Part shown: piece after piece, positions 1 to 9,916 of the stretch
How the letters are laid out: each line of letters begins with the position of its first letter
How positions within the stretch are numbered: the stretch's first letter is position 1
From: Streptomyces sp. NA04227
GTDB taxonomy: Bacteria > Actinomycetota > Actinomycetes > Streptomycetales > Streptomycetaceae
Length of the DNA: 64,000 nucleotides
Direction of reading: 5' to 3'
Assembly: GCF_013364195.1 (NCBI RefSeq)
Contig: NZ_CP054918.1
Span: 5,569,001 to 5,633,000, forward strand
Position numbers and translations under genes: made by a program
Notes under the pieces: generated by a model
What the model saw: the letters and a program-made list of their open reading frames with translations, nothing else
What the model was told of the DNA's origin: nothing
The model's database searches: none

Positions 1-1
1 G

Positions 2-823
2 GGCATCCTGGACTCGCCGCCGGGGCGGATCACCCGCGGCGAGATCGTCTTCCAGGGCGAGAACCTGCTGAAGATGCCGGAGAAACAGCGCCGCAAGGTG
101 CGCGGCGCCAAGATGGCGATGATCTTCCAGGACGCGCTGTCCTCGCTGAACCCGGTGCTCACGGTGGGCGACCAGCTCGGCGAGATGTTCGTGGTGCACC
201 GGGGCATGTCCCGCAAGGACGCCCGGGTCCGCGCGGTCGAGCTGATGGACCGGGTGCGCATTCCGGCGGCCAAGGAGCGGGTGGGGCAGTATCCGCACCA
301 GTTCTCCGGCGGTATGCGCCAGCGCATCATGATCGCGATGGCGCTGGCCCTGGAGCCCGCGCTGATCATCGCGGACGAGCCGACCACCGCACTGGACGTC
401 ACCGTGCAGGCCCAGGTGATGGAACTGCTCGCGGAGCTCCAGAGCGAACTGGGCATGGCACTCATCCTGATCACCCACGACCTGGGCGTGGTCGCCGACG
501 TCGCCGACCGGATCGCCGTGATGTACGCGGGCCGCATCGTGGAGTCCGCCCCGGTCCACGACATCTACAAGGCGCCCGCCCACCCGTACACCAAGGGCCT
601 GCTCGAATCGATCCCGCGCCTGGACCAGAAGGGGCAGGACCTCTACGCGATCAAGGGCCTGCCGCCCAACCTGATGCGGATTCCGCCCGGTTGTGCCTTC
701 CATCCGCGCTGCCCGTACGCCCGGGACGTGTGCCTGACCGACGAGCCGCCGCTGTACCAGGTCTCCGCCGAGCGGGGCAGTGCCTGCCACTTCTGGAAGG
801 AGACCCTCGATGCCGCACGGTGA
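2..823 (+). CDS. Oligopeptide ABC importer ATPase (DppD/OppD type), 5' truncated by window edge
   Basis: Cytoplasmic ATPase subunit that would energise di-/oligopeptide uptake. The reading frame is open from base 2, so the start and Walker A lie left of the window. Visible are the Q-loop region ([12 protein letters not shown]), the signature FSGGMRQRI, Walker [13 protein letters not shown], the switch His (LITHDLGVV) and the C-terminal oligo/dipeptide extension with a Cys pair ([11 protein letters not shown]) typical of DppD/OppD rather than generic ABC proteins. Its end overlaps the start of the companion ATPase, so the two are translationally coupled. The substrate-binding protein and permeases are presumably upstream. 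Substrate cannot be read from an ATPase. Confidence 0.95.
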   Translation, partial: GILDSPPGRITRGEIVFQGENLLKMPEKQRRKVRGAKMAMIFQDALSSLNPVLTVGDQLGEMFVVHRGMSRKDARVRAVELMDRVRIPAAKERVGQYPHQFSGGMRQRIMIAMALALEPALIIADEPTTALDVTVQAQVMELLAELQSELGMALILITHDLGVVADVADRIAVMYAGRIVESAPVHDIYKAPAHPYTKGLLESIPRLDQKGQDLYAIKGLPPNLMRIPPGCAFHPRCPYARDVCLTDEPPLYQVSAERGSACHFWKETLDAAR

Positions 824-2000
824 GCCGCTCATGCGCACCGGATCGTCCGCCGGGGGAGCCGGATCGTCCGCCGGGGGAGGCGGGTCGTCCGCGCAGGGCG
901 CCGGTCCGGTCCTCGCCACCACGCGTGAGGCGTCCGCGCACGGGGTGCGCGGCCCGGGCGCGGGGGGCGTGCCGATCCTCGAAGTACGGGATCTGGTCAA
1001 GCACTTCCCGCTGACCCAGGGGATCGTCTTCAAACGGCAGGTGGGCGCCGTACGCGCGGTCGACGGCGTCGACTTCGCGCTCGGCCACGGCGAGACGCTC
1101 GGCATCGTCGGCGAGTCCGGCTGCGGCAAGTCGACGGTGGCCAGGATGCTCGTCCATCTGGAGCGGCCGACCTCGGGCACCATCCTCTACAAGGGCGAGG
1201 ACATCACCCGGCTGTCCGGGCGGGCCCTGAAGGCGGTACGCCGCAACATCCAGATGGTCTTCCAGGACCCGTACACCTCGCTCAACCCCCGGATGACGGT
1301 GGGCGACATCATCGGCGAGCCCTTCGAGATCCACCCCGAGGCGGCGCCCAAGGGCTCGCGCCGGGCGCGGGTCCAGGAGCTGCTCGACGTGGTCGGCCTC
1401 AACCCGGAGTACATCAACCGCTATCCGCACCAGTTCTCCGGCGGCCAGCGCCAGCGCATCGGCATCGCCCGGGGCCTGGCCCTGCGGCCCGAGATCATCG
1501 TCGCCGACGAACCGGTCTCCGCCCTCGACGTCTCGGTGCAGGCCCAGGTCATCAATCTGCTGGAGCGGCTGCAGGACGAGTTCGACCTCTCCTACGTGTT
1601 CATCGCGCACGACCTGTCGATCGTGCGCCACATCTCCGACCGGGTCGCCGTGATGTACCTCGGCAAGATCATGGAGACCGGCACCGACCTGGAGATCTAC
1701 GAGCACCCCACGCATCCGTACACCCAGGCGCTGCTGTCCGCGGTGCCGGTGCCCGACCCGAGCACCCGCGAACAGCGCGAACGCATCCTGCTTTACGGGG
1801 ACGTGCCCTCGCCGGCCCATCCGCCGTCCGGCTGCCGGTTCCGTACCCGTTGCTGGAAGGCGCAGGAACGGTGCGCCCTGGAGGTGCCGCTGCTCGCGGT
1901 GCCCGCCGAGTTCCGCGAGACGAAGGGGCTCGCCGCGCACGACTCGGCCTGTCACTTCGCCGAGGAGCGGCACATCGTGCCCGGGGGCGAGGAGAAGTAG
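810..2000 (+). CDS. Oligopeptide ABC importer ATPase (DppF/OppF type)
   Basis: Second ATPase of the importer. ATG at 810 is chosen because GGAAGGAG (795-802) sits 7 nt upstream; a longer GTG start at 780 lacks such a site. The first 50 residues are Gly/Ser-rich and not part of the fold. Then come Walker [11 protein letters not shown]-loop [11 protein letters not shown], signature FSGGQRQRI, Walker [13 protein letters not shown], the H-loop IAHDLS and the C-terminal oligopeptide extension with Cys ([15 protein letters not shown]). Two different NBDs encoded by adjacent genes is the usual Opp/Dpp arrangement, unlike the fused ATPase at 56966-58618. A strong hairpin follows the gene. Confidence 0.95.
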   Translation: MPHGEPLMRTGSSAGGAGSSAGGGGSSAQGAGPVLATTREASAHGVRGPGAGGVPILEVRDLVKHFPLTQGIVFKRQVGAVRAVDGVDFALGHGETLGIVGESGCGKSTVARMLVHLERPTSGTILYKGEDITRLSGRALKAVRRNIQMVFQDPYTSLNPRMTVGDIIGEPFEIHPEAAPKGSRRARVQELLDVVGLNPEYINRYPHQFSGGQRQRIGIARGLALRPEIIVADEPVSALDVSVQAQVINLLERLQDEFDLSYVFIAHDLSIVRHISDRVAVMYLGKIMETGTDLEIYEHPTHPYTQALLSAVPVPDPSTREQRERILLYGDVPSPAHPPSGCRFRTRCWKAQERCALEVPLLAVPAEFRETKGLAAHDSACHFAEERHIVPGGEEK

Positions 2001-2134
2001 CGCTCCGGTGAAGTGGCAGGTCGGGGCGGTGTCGTGCGGGGGCGGGCGGTGTAACGAGGGTGCAACTCGGCTGTCGTCGTGCGGATATACGTGAGGGTCA
2101 CTCTGATCCGCGTACGGCCGTGCGGGTGCCGTGG

Positions 2135-2166
2135 ACCGGCCGGGGCGCGATGTCGCCCCGGCCGGT
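2135..2166. terminator. Bidirectional terminator between convergent genes
   Basis: Perfect 13-bp stem ACCGGCCGGGGCG / CGCCCCGGCCGGT with loop CGATGT, between the end of the DppF-type gene and the end of the S9 peptidase gene, which are transcribed toward each other. There is no U-tract, as usual in Streptomyces. Confidence 0.75.
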
Positions 2167-2200
2167 TGTGCGTGCCCGTGCCGTGTGCGGGGCGAGCCGC

Positions 2201-4357
2201 TCAGGTGCGGTCGAGGCCCAGGCTCCGCTTCAGGAAGTCGACCTGGAGCAGCAGCAGGTTCTCGGCGACCTGTTCCTGTGGGGTCATATGGGTCACTCCG
2301 GACAGCGGCAGGACCTCGTGCGGGCGGCCCGCCGCGAGCAGGGCGGAGGACAGTCGCAGGCTGTGTGCGACCACGACGTTGTCGTCGGCCAGGCCGTGCA
2401 CGATCATCATCGGGCGATGCGGCTCGGCCGCCTGGACCAGACCCTCGTCGCAGACCAGCGAGTTGGCGGCGTAGACCTCGGGCTGCTCCTCCGGGTTGCC
2501 GAGGTAGCGCTCCTGGTAGTGGGTGTCGTACAGCCTGAGGTCGGTGACCGGGGCGCCGACCACCGCCGCGTGGAAGACGTCGGGGCGGCGCAGCGCCGCG
2601 AGTCCGGAGAGATAACCGCCGAAGGACCAGCCGCGGATGGCCACCTTGGTGAGGTCGAAGGGGAACTGATCGGCGAGCGCGTGCAGTGCGTCCACCTGGT
2701 CCTGGAGCGTCACGGCCGCGATGTCGTCGCGAACCGCCTTCTCCCAGGCGGGAGTCCGGCCCGGGGTGCCGCGCCCGTCGGCGACGAGCACCGCGAAGCC
2801 CTGGTCGGCGAACCACTGCGAGGTGGCGTAGATGTTGTGCGCCGCCTGCACCCGCTGGCCGTGCGGGCCGCCGTACGGGTCGAGCAGCACCGGCAGCGGG
2901 CCGTCGCCCTCGCGGTAGTCGGTGGGCAGCAGGACGGCGCACGGGATGCGGCGCGCGCCTGCGTGCACAAGGCGCACGCGGGGGCTCAGCAGCGGACGCT
3001 CGGCGTGCGAGGCGATGTTCGCGACCGGCTTGCCCTCCCGCAACACCCGTACCTCGGCGCCGGGTTCGGAGAGCCGGGCCGTGACCAGGACGGTGACCTC
3101 GCCGGAGCGCACCGCGCTGTGCACGCCCGGCTCCTGGGAGACGCGCTCCACGCCCAGCTCGTTGACGCGGTACACGTGCACCTCGCCGATCTCCGGCTCG
3201 GCGGCCTCCTCGCCGGCGGAGGCGGAGATCAGTACGTCCTCGTCGGACACGTCGAGCACGGCCCGTACGTGCAACTGGGCGCCGGTCAGGGCGCGTTCGC
3301 CGACGGCGAGTACCCGGGCGCCGCCCTCGTCGGCAATCCGGACGAGCTGCCCGCTCGGTGACCAACAGGGCACCGAGGGGAACAGTTCAAGCCAATCCGG
3401 GTCCTCGTCGGCGTGCACCATCCGGGTCGAACCGTCCGCCGGGTCGACGGCCAGGAACACCTGGCTGCGCTGGTCGCGCGTCTGCACCAGAAGCAGCGGG
3501 GCGCCGGCCGCGGACCAGTGCACCCGGGCCAGGTACGGATGGCGCGCCCGGTCCCAGTCGACCTCGGTCCGGCCGCCGTCCAGCGCGGTCACGAACAGGC
3601 GCACCTCGGCGTTGGGCGTGCCCGCCGCCGGGTAACGCACCTTTGCCGGGGCCTTGCCGGGGTGCGAAGGATCGGCGATCCACCACTCGCGCACCGGCGA
3701 CTCGTCGACCCGGGCCACCAGGAGCCGGTCCGACTCGGGCGCCCACCAGAATCCGCGCGTGCGCGCCATCTCCTCGGCCGCCACGAACTCCGCGAGCCCG
3801 TGGGTGACTTGGGGCGACTCGGGCTCCGCGAGCGCCCGGTCCAGCTCGCCGGGGCCGCTCCCGTCGCCGAGCGCGACCACTCGCAGCGCGCCGCCGCTGA
3901 CGTAGGCCACGTGCCTGCCGTCGGGGGAGGGGCGCGGGTCGATCACCGGTCCGGGTACGCGCAGTTCGCGGGCGGTTCCGGCGCGCAGTTCGGCCACGAA
4001 CAGGCGCCCCGAGAGCGCGAAGGCGGCCACCTCGGCCGCCTGGTCGGTGGCGTAGGACACGATCCCGGCGCCGGACTCCCGGCTGCGCTCGCGGCGGGCC
4101 CGCTCCTCGGCGGAGAGTTCCTCCGAAGCGCCGCCGAGCAGTGCCACGGGGTCGGCGGCCACCCGCTCCTCACCTGTCGCGGTGTCGGTGATCCACAGGA
4201 GCTGGGAGCGGTCGGTGCCACTGCGGGAGCGCAGGAACACCACATGGCCGCCGTCCGGAGCCACGGTGAACGCCCTTGGCGCACCGAGGGTGAAGCGCTG
4301 GGTGCGGGCGTGCTGACGGGGGAACGTGAGCGGGACTGACTGCGGCGCTGAGGTCAT
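2201..4357 (-). CDS. S9 family prolyl oligopeptidase / dipeptidyl peptidase IV-like
   Basis: 718-residue serine peptidase with an N-terminal beta-propeller-like part (to about residue 450, DPPIV_N type) and a C-terminal alpha/beta-hydrolase domain. The nucleophile is Ser578 in GWSFGGY; the Asp is at 658/659 (HGLADDNV) and the His at 690 (GVTHMT). No signal peptide is visible, so a cytosolic peptidase trimming short, often proline-containing peptides is likely, which fits a convergent peptide importer, though that link is inference. The start has no ribosome site, but TAGTCT lies 6 nt upstream, implying a leaderless mRNA. Length is normal for the family. Confidence 0.93.
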   Translation of the reverse strand: MTSAPQSVPLTFPRQHARTQRFTLGAPRAFTVAPDGGHVVFLRSRSGTDRSQLLWITDTATGEERVAADPVALLGGASEELSAEERARRERSRESGAGIVSYATDQAAEVAAFALSGRLFVAELRAGTARELRVPGPVIDPRPSPDGRHVAYVSGGALRVVALGDGSGPGELDRALAEPESPQVTHGLAEFVAAEEMARTRGFWWAPESDRLLVARVDESPVREWWIADPSHPGKAPAKVRYPAAGTPNAEVRLFVTALDGGRTEVDWDRARHPYLARVHWSAAGAPLLLVQTRDQRSQVFLAVDPADGSTRMVHADEDPDWLELFPSVPCWSPSGQLVRIADEGGARVLAVGERALTGAQLHVRAVLDVSDEDVLISASAGEEAAEPEIGEVHVYRVNELGVERVSQEPGVHSAVRSGEVTVLVTARLSEPGAEVRVLREGKPVANIASHAERPLLSPRVRLVHAGARRIPCAVLLPTDYREGDGPLPVLLDPYGGPHGQRVQAAHNIYATSQWFADQGFAVLVADGRGTPGRTPAWEKAVRDDIAAVTLQDQVDALHALADQFPFDLTKVAIRGWSFGGYLSGLAALRRPDVFHAAVVGAPVTDLRLYDTHYQERYLGNPEEQPEVYAANSLVCDEGLVQAAEPHRPMMIVHGLADDNVVVAHSLRLSSALLAAGRPHEVLPLSGVTHMTPQEQVAENLLLLQVDFLKRSLGLDRT

Positions 4358-4363
4358 GTCCAG

Positions 4364-4369
4364 AGACTA
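4364..4369 (-). promoter_or_regulatory. -10 element of a leaderless promoter for the S9 peptidase
   Basis: On the minus strand TAGTCT ends 6 nt before the ATG at 4357, which itself lacks any Shine-Dalgarno sequence. Transcription would start at or next to the A of the start codon. No good -35 is seen. Confidence 0.5.
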
Positions 4370-4567
4370 GGAGATGTCCGTGAACAGGGGTACTTCGCCT
4401 ACTTCAGATCCCGTACGGCCGCCTCGGGCATGCGCCCCCACGTGCTGCCGTGCACCGGACCTGTTCCGATCCATACGCGTGCTCGGAAAGTTATGATCCT
4501 TCTCGTCGCGGGGTAGAACCTCAGCGGCAACTACGTTGATTCACAAGGACTTTGGAGGTGAACCGCC

Positions 4568-4762
4568 GTGGCACTCTCGATTTCGGCGGTGGTGCTGCTG
4601 GCGATCATCGTCGTACTCCTGGTGAAAAAATCGGGGCTGAACGCCTGGCATGCCGTGGTCTGCGCCCTGCTGGGCTTCTACCTGGCCAGCTCCTCGATGG
4701 CCCCGACGATCGATGATTTCACTACGAACGTCGCGGGAATGATCAGCGACATCAAGATCTGA
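4568..4762 (+). CDS. Small membrane protein, 64 aa
   Basis: GTG start at 4568 with an excellent ribosome site GGAGGTG (4554-4560). The N-terminal hydrophobic helix (about residues 5-19) is followed by a Lys-Lys pair and a second hydrophobic stretch (about 27-45), so it probably spans the membrane once or twice. The last 20 residues (SSMAPTIDDFTTNVAGMISDIKI) are polar. I believe similar short proteins occur beside mshB in other streptomycetes; function unknown. It is 29 bp upstream of mshB on the same strand, but mshB seems to have its own promoter. Confidence 0.85.
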   Translation: MALSISAVVLLAIIVVLLVKKSGLNAWHAVVCALLGFYLASSSMAPTIDDFTTNVAGMISDIKI

Positions 4763-4779
4763 CGGGCCCCTCCGGCTCG

Positions 4780-4785
4780 TAGGGT
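4780..4785 (+). promoter_or_regulatory. -10 element of a leaderless mshB promoter
   Basis: TAGGGT ends exactly 6 nt before the mshB ATG, and no ribosome site precedes that ATG. This is the typical geometry of leaderless actinobacterial mRNAs. The -35 region shows no consensus. Confidence 0.55.
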
Positions 4786-4791
4786 GCTGCC

Positions 4792-5718
4792 ATGACGGAA
4801 CTGCCCACGCGGCGCCTGCTGCTTGTGCACGCGCACCCAGACGACGAGTCGATCAACAACGGCGCCACCATGGCGAAGTACGCCGCCGAAGGCGTGCAGG
4901 TGACCCTGGTGACCTGCACGCTCGGCGAAGAGGGCGAGGTGATCCCGCCCCATCTCGCCGCCCTCGCCCCCACCCACGAGGACCGGCTCGGTCCGTACCG
5001 GATCGGTGAACTGCGGGCCGCGATGGCCGAACTCGGCGTCACCGACCACCGGTTCCTCGGCGGCCCCGGCCGCTTCCGCGACTCCGGGATGATGGGCGCG
5101 GTACAGAACCGCCGCCCCGACGCCTTCTGGCAGGCCGACCTGGACGAGGCGGCGGCGTACCTCGTCGAGGTGATCCGCGAGGTCCGCCCCCAGGTCCTGG
5201 TGACCTACGACCCCGAGGGCGGCTACGGCCACCCCGACCACATCAAGGCGCACCGAGTGGCCATGCGCGCCGCCGACCTCGCCGCCGAACGCGCCTTCCG
5301 CCGGGACCTCGGCGAGCCGCACACGATTGGCAAGGTCTACTGGAACCGGCTGCCCCGCGAGGCCGCCGAGAAGGCGTTCGCCCCGCTGGCCGCCGCGCTG
5401 CCGGAGTTGTCCTTCACCGAGGCCGCCCGCCTCGAGGACGTCCCCGGGCTCACCGAGCCGGGCGTGGTGACCACCGTCGTCGACGGCACCGCGCACGCCC
5501 GCGCCAAGGCCGCGGCCATGGCCGCCCACGCCACCCAGGTCGAGGTCGAGGGCGACTGGTTCGCCCTGTCCAACAAGCTCGCGCAGCCGGTGTTCGCGGT
5601 CGAGTACTACCAGTTGGTCCGTGGCGAGGCGGCGGGTTCGCCGGAAACCGACCTGTTCGCGGGCATCTCCGCCGGTTCCGGGCCGAAGGTCGCCTCCTCG
5701 CCGGGGCCGGGCGCCTGA
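4792..5718 (+). CDS. mshB: GlcNAc-Ins deacetylase of mycothiol synthesis (MshB)
   Basis: Zinc deacetylase that removes acetate from 1-O-(2-acetamido-2-deoxy-glucopyranosyl)-myo-inositol, the second committed step of mycothiol, the thiol buffer of actinomycetes. LmbE-type fold: the metal and catalytic residues are in AHPDDES (His15, Asp17/18) and the second metal motif is HPDHIKAH (His147-His150). 308 aa fits MshB and is longer than generic LmbE proteins. The neighbouring DUF6113-like membrane protein and downstream fdxA-dapC reproduce the order around mshB in mycobacteria. It could deacetylate other GlcN conjugates (Mca, a close paralogue, cleaves mycothiol S-conjugates), but context favours MshB. 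Confidence 0.9.
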   Translation: MTELPTRRLLLVHAHPDDESINNGATMAKYAAEGVQVTLVTCTLGEEGEVIPPHLAALAPTHEDRLGPYRIGELRAAMAELGVTDHRFLGGPGRFRDSGMMGAVQNRRPDAFWQADLDEAAAYLVEVIREVRPQVLVTYDPEGGYGHPDHIKAHRVAMRAADLAAERAFRRDLGEPHTIGKVYWNRLPREAAEKAFAPLAAALPELSFTEAARLEDVPGLTEPGVVTTVVDGTAHARAKAAAMAAHATQVEVEGDWFALSNKLAQPVFAVEYYQLVRGEAAGSPETDLFAGISAGSGPKVASSPGPGA

Positions 5719-5818
5719 ATCCCGTACCGGGCGGTGCACAATGTCCGGCACCGGCCCACGCGTACGGGCAACCGTCGCGGCGCCGGTGCCCGACCGCCCG
5801 CCACCGGAAAGCACACAG

Positions 5819-6247
5819 ATGAGCACGCAGGACCGGAGCAACGCGGCCCCCGCCCCCGGGTCGTTCCTCGCGCAGCCCCTGAACCCGGCGCGCCTCGCCG
5901 CTCATGCGCTGCTCCTCGTGCTCGGCGCGCTGATCGGGGCCGCGGGGGCGCTGGTGCAGGCGGCCTGGTTCCCGGGCGGGCTGCTGCTCGCTCTGGCCGG
6001 TGCCGCGGGACTGTTCTTCGGTGGCGGGCTCGCCATGGGGACGCGGGCCGGGGCGGGTTCGCCGGCCGCCGGATGGCTGGTGGCCGTCATCCTGCTGACC
6101 GCGAGCCGTCCCGAGGGTGACTTCGTCTTCGCCGCGAACGCCGGTACGTATCTGTTCCTGCTGGGCGGGCTGATTGTGGCTGTGATCTGTGCCACCCTGG
6201 CCGGAGGGCCTCAGCAGGGCGGAGGCGCCGCCCGAGTTGGGAGATGA
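5819..6247 (+). CDS. DUF6113-like integral membrane protein
   Basis: 142 aa with about four hydrophobic helices separated by short Gly-rich loops, resembling the small membrane protein found beside mshB in actinobacteria (DUF6113). ATG at 5819 has GGAAAG 8 nt upstream; an in-frame ATG at 5741 lacks a site. A 100-bp gap separates it from mshB. Function unknown; conservation of the pair suggests a membrane role linked to thiol or envelope chemistry, but the sequence shows no catalytic motif. Confidence 0.8.
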   Translation: MSTQDRSNAAPAPGSFLAQPLNPARLAAHALLLVLGALIGAAGALVQAAWFPGGLLLALAGAAGLFFGGGLAMGTRAGAGSPAAGWLVAVILLTASRPEGDFVFAANAGTYLFLLGGLIVAVICATLAGGPQQGGGAARVGR

Positions 6248-6402
6248 CTCCTGATTCGCAGTAGCACGTCCCCGCGTGTGCGCGAAGGATTTTCTCAGCC
6301 GTCCCAGCTTGTGTCACCGAGGTGGCCAGTATGGTGGTGCGCGCCGCCGAGCAACCCGCCACAGGTCGAGACGGACGGCGGAGCCAACCGGGAGAACCTG
6401 CC

Positions 6403-8763
6403 TTGAGTCGTGAAACTGACACCTCGTCCTCCGGACCCCAGGGCCGCGAGCAGACCGCGTACCCGTCCGGGACTCAGCCGTACGGGCCCGCGCAGGGCGA
6501 GACGTCCGAGGAGAACACCGGGGCCGAGGCCGCCGGTTCTCCGCCCGAGGACCGCAAGACCGAGACCACGCTGACCACGCGCATCCGGATCAACATCCCC
6601 GGTTCGCGGCCGATTCCACCGGTCGTGATGCGAACGCCGGTGTCCGAAGACGGCGCTGCGGGTGCCGCGAGCAGCGGCGACGCCGCGGGCCCCGCGGCCC
6701 CCGGCGCACCGGCCGCGCGCCCGGACTCCCCGTCCGAGCGCGGCGATCGACAGGGTGCCCGGCCCAACTCCCCGCTCCCGGTACGGGAGAAGAAGGCCCC
6801 GAAGCAGGCCACCGCGGCGGAGCGCAAGCCGGACTCCCAGGAGCGCACCAGCGACTGGTTCGCGCCCCGCAAGTCCGCCCGGGCGGGCAGCCCCGCGGAC
6901 CAGGGCGGCACCCCGCCCGCGGGCGGCGGCACCCCCTCGGTCCCCGGCGCGCGCTCCGCGCCCGGCGGCCCCACCGCCCCGAACTCCGCCGGTTTCCCGG
7001 CCGGTTCCGGCATCCCCGGCACCGAGCCCGGCGGCCCGGTGCCCGGTGCGACTGCGAACGGCTCCGCGCCCTTCGGCTCCGGCGCCCCGTCCGGCTCCTC
7101 GGAACCCGACACCGGTGGCTTCCCGTTGAGCGGTGCCGGCGGTGGATTCCCCGGCGGCGGCCAGGAGAACGAGTCCTACCCCGGCGCGCACTCCGGCGAC
7201 ACCGGCGGCTTCCCGGCCGTCGCGCCCGGCGACCCGCTGAACCCGGACACCGGCGGCTACGTCCTGCCGGGCGGCGGCCTGCCCGGCGGCGCACCGGACG
7301 CCTTCACCGGCCCCTCGGGCGCCGACCCCTTCGCGGGTCCGGCGGCCTCGGACCCCTTCGGCGGCCCCACGGGTTCGGCCCCCTTCGGCGCGGACGCCCA
7401 GGCGGGCGGTCCCGAGGGCGAGCCCCGGCGCGGTGACCTCCCGTACTTCAGCCCGGACGCCGGGCCCGGCGCACCGGCCGGACCGACCGGTGGCCCCGTC
7501 ACCGGTGACGGCCCGCTGGGCGCGGGCGACCCCGCGGCCCAACTCCCGGGCGTCCCCGGGCCGTTGGGTGGACCCGGTCCGATGTCCGACGAGACGGCCG
7601 TCCTCACTCCGCAGAAGCCCGCGCCCACGCCGGTGCCCGAGCGGCCCGACGGCAATGTCTCCGGGCACACGCTCACCAGCGGCATCCCGGTGGTGCCGCC
7701 GGAGACGAAGTCCCCCTTCACCCCGGCGGGCCGTACGGACGGGCCCCCGCCGCAGACCGTGCCGAAGCTGCCCGAGCCGGTCGAGCGCGAGACGGCCGTC
7801 GCGAGCGCGCCGAAGAAGAAGGGCCGCAACAAGCTGGTCCTGGTGGCCGTCGCGGTGGTCGGCATCGCCGGTGTGGCCTACGGAGCGGGCCTGCTCCTGA
7901 ACCACTCCGACGTGCCCTCGGGCACCACGGTGCTCGGCGTCGACATCAGCGGCACCCGGGACGACGCGGTGCAAAAGCTCAATGCCGAACTCGGCGACCG
8001 CAGCACCAAGTCGCTGAAGCTCTCCGTCGACGGCGACACCGTCGAACTCCGCCCGGAACAGGCCGGGTTGACGCTCGACACGGACGCCACCGTCGGCGAG
8101 GCGTCGGGCAGCGACTACAACCCGGTCTCGGTGATCGGCTCGCTGTTCGGCGGCGAGCGCGTGGTGGAGCCGGTGATGCCGGTCGACGAGGAGAAGCTGC
8201 GGGCCGCGCTCGAACGCGCCGCGGGCGGCTCGGGATCGGCGACCGAGGGCACCATCAAGTTCGAGCCGGGCAAGGCGGTCGCCGTCTACGGCAAGGCGGG
8301 CAAGGGCATCGACGTGAACGCCGCCACCCAGGCGGTCGAGAAGGCCTACCGCACCCAGGTCGAACAGGGCTCCGCGGGCACCGTCAAGCTGCCCACCACC
8401 ACCCGTGAGCCCAGCGTGCCGAACGCCGAGGTCGACCGGATGATGAAGAGCTTCGCCAAGCCCGCGATGTCCGGCCTGGTCACCGTGCAGACGGACCCCG
8501 GGCACACGGTCTCGTTCAGCCCCGAGCGCTCGATCCACCAGTTCCTCTCGGTCAAGGTGGTCGACGGCAAGCTCGTCGAGTACTACGACCGTAAGGTGCT
8601 CAAGGAGCTGTACGGCGGCGCCTTCGACGGAGTCACGATCACCAAGGGCAACGGCAGCAAGAAGCCGGTCTCGCCCGAGGACGTGGCTTCTGCGCTGAGC
8701 AAGGCGCTGCGCGGCGCCACCCCGGCCGAGCGGATCGTCACCATCGAGACCAACCCGCGGTAA
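6403..8763 (+). CDS. Membrane-anchored protein with long disordered N-terminus and peptidoglycan-binding-like (PG_binding_4) domain
   Basis: About 786 aa. The first ~465 residues are Gly/Pro/Ser/Ala-rich and presumably disordered; one transmembrane helix (VLVAVAVVGIAGVAYGAGLLL) follows; the outside C-terminal 270 residues contain a repeat typical of PF12229 (YoaR/VanW-associated), beginning GTTVLGVDISGTRDDAVQ. I choose TTG at 6403 (MSRETDTSS) because GGAG lies 8 nt before it; an in-frame GTG at 6322 is possible. Topology is inside N-terminus, outside C-terminus, suggesting a cell-wall-contacting role. No catalytic residues recognised. A strong terminator follows at 8803-8846. Confidence 0.82.
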   Translation: MSRETDTSSSGPQGREQTAYPSGTQPYGPAQGETSEENTGAEAAGSPPEDRKTETTLTTRIRINIPGSRPIPPVVMRTPVSEDGAAGAASSGDAAGPAAPGAPAARPDSPSERGDRQGARPNSPLPVREKKAPKQATAAERKPDSQERTSDWFAPRKSARAGSPADQGGTPPAGGGTPSVPGARSAPGGPTAPNSAGFPAGSGIPGTEPGGPVPGATANGSAPFGSGAPSGSSEPDTGGFPLSGAGGGFPGGGQENESYPGAHSGDTGGFPAVAPGDPLNPDTGGYVLPGGGLPGGAPDAFTGPSGADPFAGPAASDPFGGPTGSAPFGADAQAGGPEGEPRRGDLPYFSPDAGPGAPAGPTGGPVTGDGPLGAGDPAAQLPGVPGPLGGPGPMSDETAVLTPQKPAPTPVPERPDGNVSGHTLTSGIPVVPPETKSPFTPAGRTDGPPPQTVPKLPEPVERETAVASAPKKKGRNKLVLVAVAVVGIAGVAYGAGLLLNHSDVPSGTTVLGVDISGTRDDAVQKLNAELGDRSTKSLKLSVDGDTVELRPEQAGLTLDTDATVGEASGSDYNPVSVIGSLFGGERVVEPVMPVDEEKLRAALERAAGGSGSATEGTIKFEPGKAVAVYGKAGKGIDVNAATQAVEKAYRTQVEQGSAGTVKLPTTTREPSVPNAEVDRMMKSFAKPAMSGLVTVQTDPGHTVSFSPERSIHQFLSVKVVDGKLVEYYDRKVLKELYGGAFDGVTITKGNGSKKPVSPEDVASALSKALRGATPAERIVTIETNPR

Positions 8764-8802
8764 TCGACCAAATCGCAGGAGCAGCACGCTCGTGCGTGGA
8801 CG

Positions 8803-8846
8803 AGACGCCCCCGGCCCCGCTGAGGTTCCAGCGGCCGGGGGCGTCT
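8803..8846 (+). terminator. Rho-independent-type hairpin after the PG-binding protein
   Basis: Perfect 14-bp stem AGACGCCCCCGGCC / GGCCGGGGGCGTCT with an inner GCTG/CAGC pairing in the loop, lying between two convergent genes. Confidence 0.8.
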
Positions 8847-8881
8847 TGGTTCACCCCTTGGGTCGGCCCGGCGTCGAGCCC

Positions 8882-9745
8882 TCAGTTGAGCAACGCGCGG
8901 GCCGCCCTTGCCTGTTCGCGGATGGTGGCCGCGCCCTCCTCGTCCACCGCCTCGACGACATCCGCGTACGACTCCATCTCCCGTGCGCCGGTGAGGAAGT
9001 CGCCGCGTTTGACCAGGAGTTGGGCGCGCTCGTAGCGCAGGCTCGCCGGGTGCGCGGGCAGCAGCAGGCCCAACTCCACAGCCCACAGGGCGACTTCGGA
9101 GCGCTCCGGGTGGGTGGCCGCCCAGACCCGGATGTTGTTCAGGATGCGCAGGACGACTTCGCGCGGGTCGGCGGGGGAGAGCAGCGCCGGGTCGAGCGGT
9201 TCACCGGTGGCCCCGGCGACGAGCAGTTCGGCCTCGCCGCCGGTGAGCACCCGGCCGCCGTCGAAGGGGTCGGCGAGCACCTGTTCCCCGGCGTCCCCGG
9301 GGCCGGGCGGGCGCCCGAAGCCGACCACGAAGTGGCCCGGCAGCGCCACCCCGTACACCTGGCCGCCCGCCCGCCGCGCGACCTCCATCCACACCACCGA
9401 GAGCAGGATCGGCAGCCCGCGCCGCCTGCGCAGGACGTGGTGGAGCAGCGAGGACTCCAGGCGCTCGTAGTCGGGCCCGGCGCCGTGGAAGCCCGCGCCG
9501 GCGGAGCCGAGATGCGCGCCCAGCGCGGCGGCCCAAGCCTCGGGGCCGCCCGGGCGGTGCGGGAGTTCACCGGCGAGCCGGTCGAGCTCGATCTGGGCCT
9601 CGTCCGTGCCGCGCTCGTCCAGCGCCGCGTCCCCGGCCGCGCCGATCAGCAGGCACAGTACGGACAGATCGGGCCGCTCGGCGCGCGCTTCCTCGGCGAA
9701 CCGCTCCCGCAGTTCGGCTGCGCGCTCGGCGTCTGGCGGGTGCAT
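8882..9745 (-). CDS. SirB1-like transglutaminase-fold protein
   Basis: 287 aa. Residues about 80-200 match the SirB1/transglutaminase-like domain: LPILLSVVWMEVARRAGG, then LPGHFVVGF, as in PF13369 proteins. The C-terminal part is helical, ending ARELMN-type repeats that resemble tetratricopeptide helices (YERAQLLVKRGDFLTGAREME). ATG at 9745 has GAGAGG 6 nt upstream; the longer open frame to 9919 is low-complexity Pro/Gly and unlikely. In the family, the catalytic Cys of true transglutaminases is usually lost, so the role is probably binding rather than catalysis. Function unknown; cytoplasmic. Confidence 0.82.
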   Translation of the reverse strand: MHPPDAERAAELRERFAEEARAERPDLSVLCLLIGAAGDAALDERGTDEAQIELDRLAGELPHRPGGPEAWAAALGAHLGSAGAGFHGAGPDYERLESSLLHHVLRRRRGLPILLSVVWMEVARRAGGQVYGVALPGHFVVGFGRPPGPGDAGEQVLADPFDGGRVLTGGEAELLVAGATGEPLDPALLSPADPREVVLRILNNIRVWAATHPERSEVALWAVELGLLLPAHPASLRYERAQLLVKRGDFLTGAREMESYADVVEAVDEEGAATIREQARAARALLN

Positions 9746-9916
9746 CGGGGACCTCTCGGTGGGCGGGACAGGAGGGGCAGGAGGGACCGGAGGGACAGGG
9801 CGACCGGCTCCTGCTCCAAGTCTCCCCGGTTGCTCACGTTTCCCGGGGGCCCAGGGTTCGGGGATACTTCCGCCCGCTCGCTCCGGCCGGACTCCCGCCG
9901 GGCCCGGGCCCCGGCT

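Noticed and set aside
651..3365. 904-codon open frame on the minus strand
   Set aside because: It lies antisense to two clear ABC ATPase genes and partly over the S9 peptidase in another frame; its Arg/Gly-rich translation is typical of GC-rich shadow frames.
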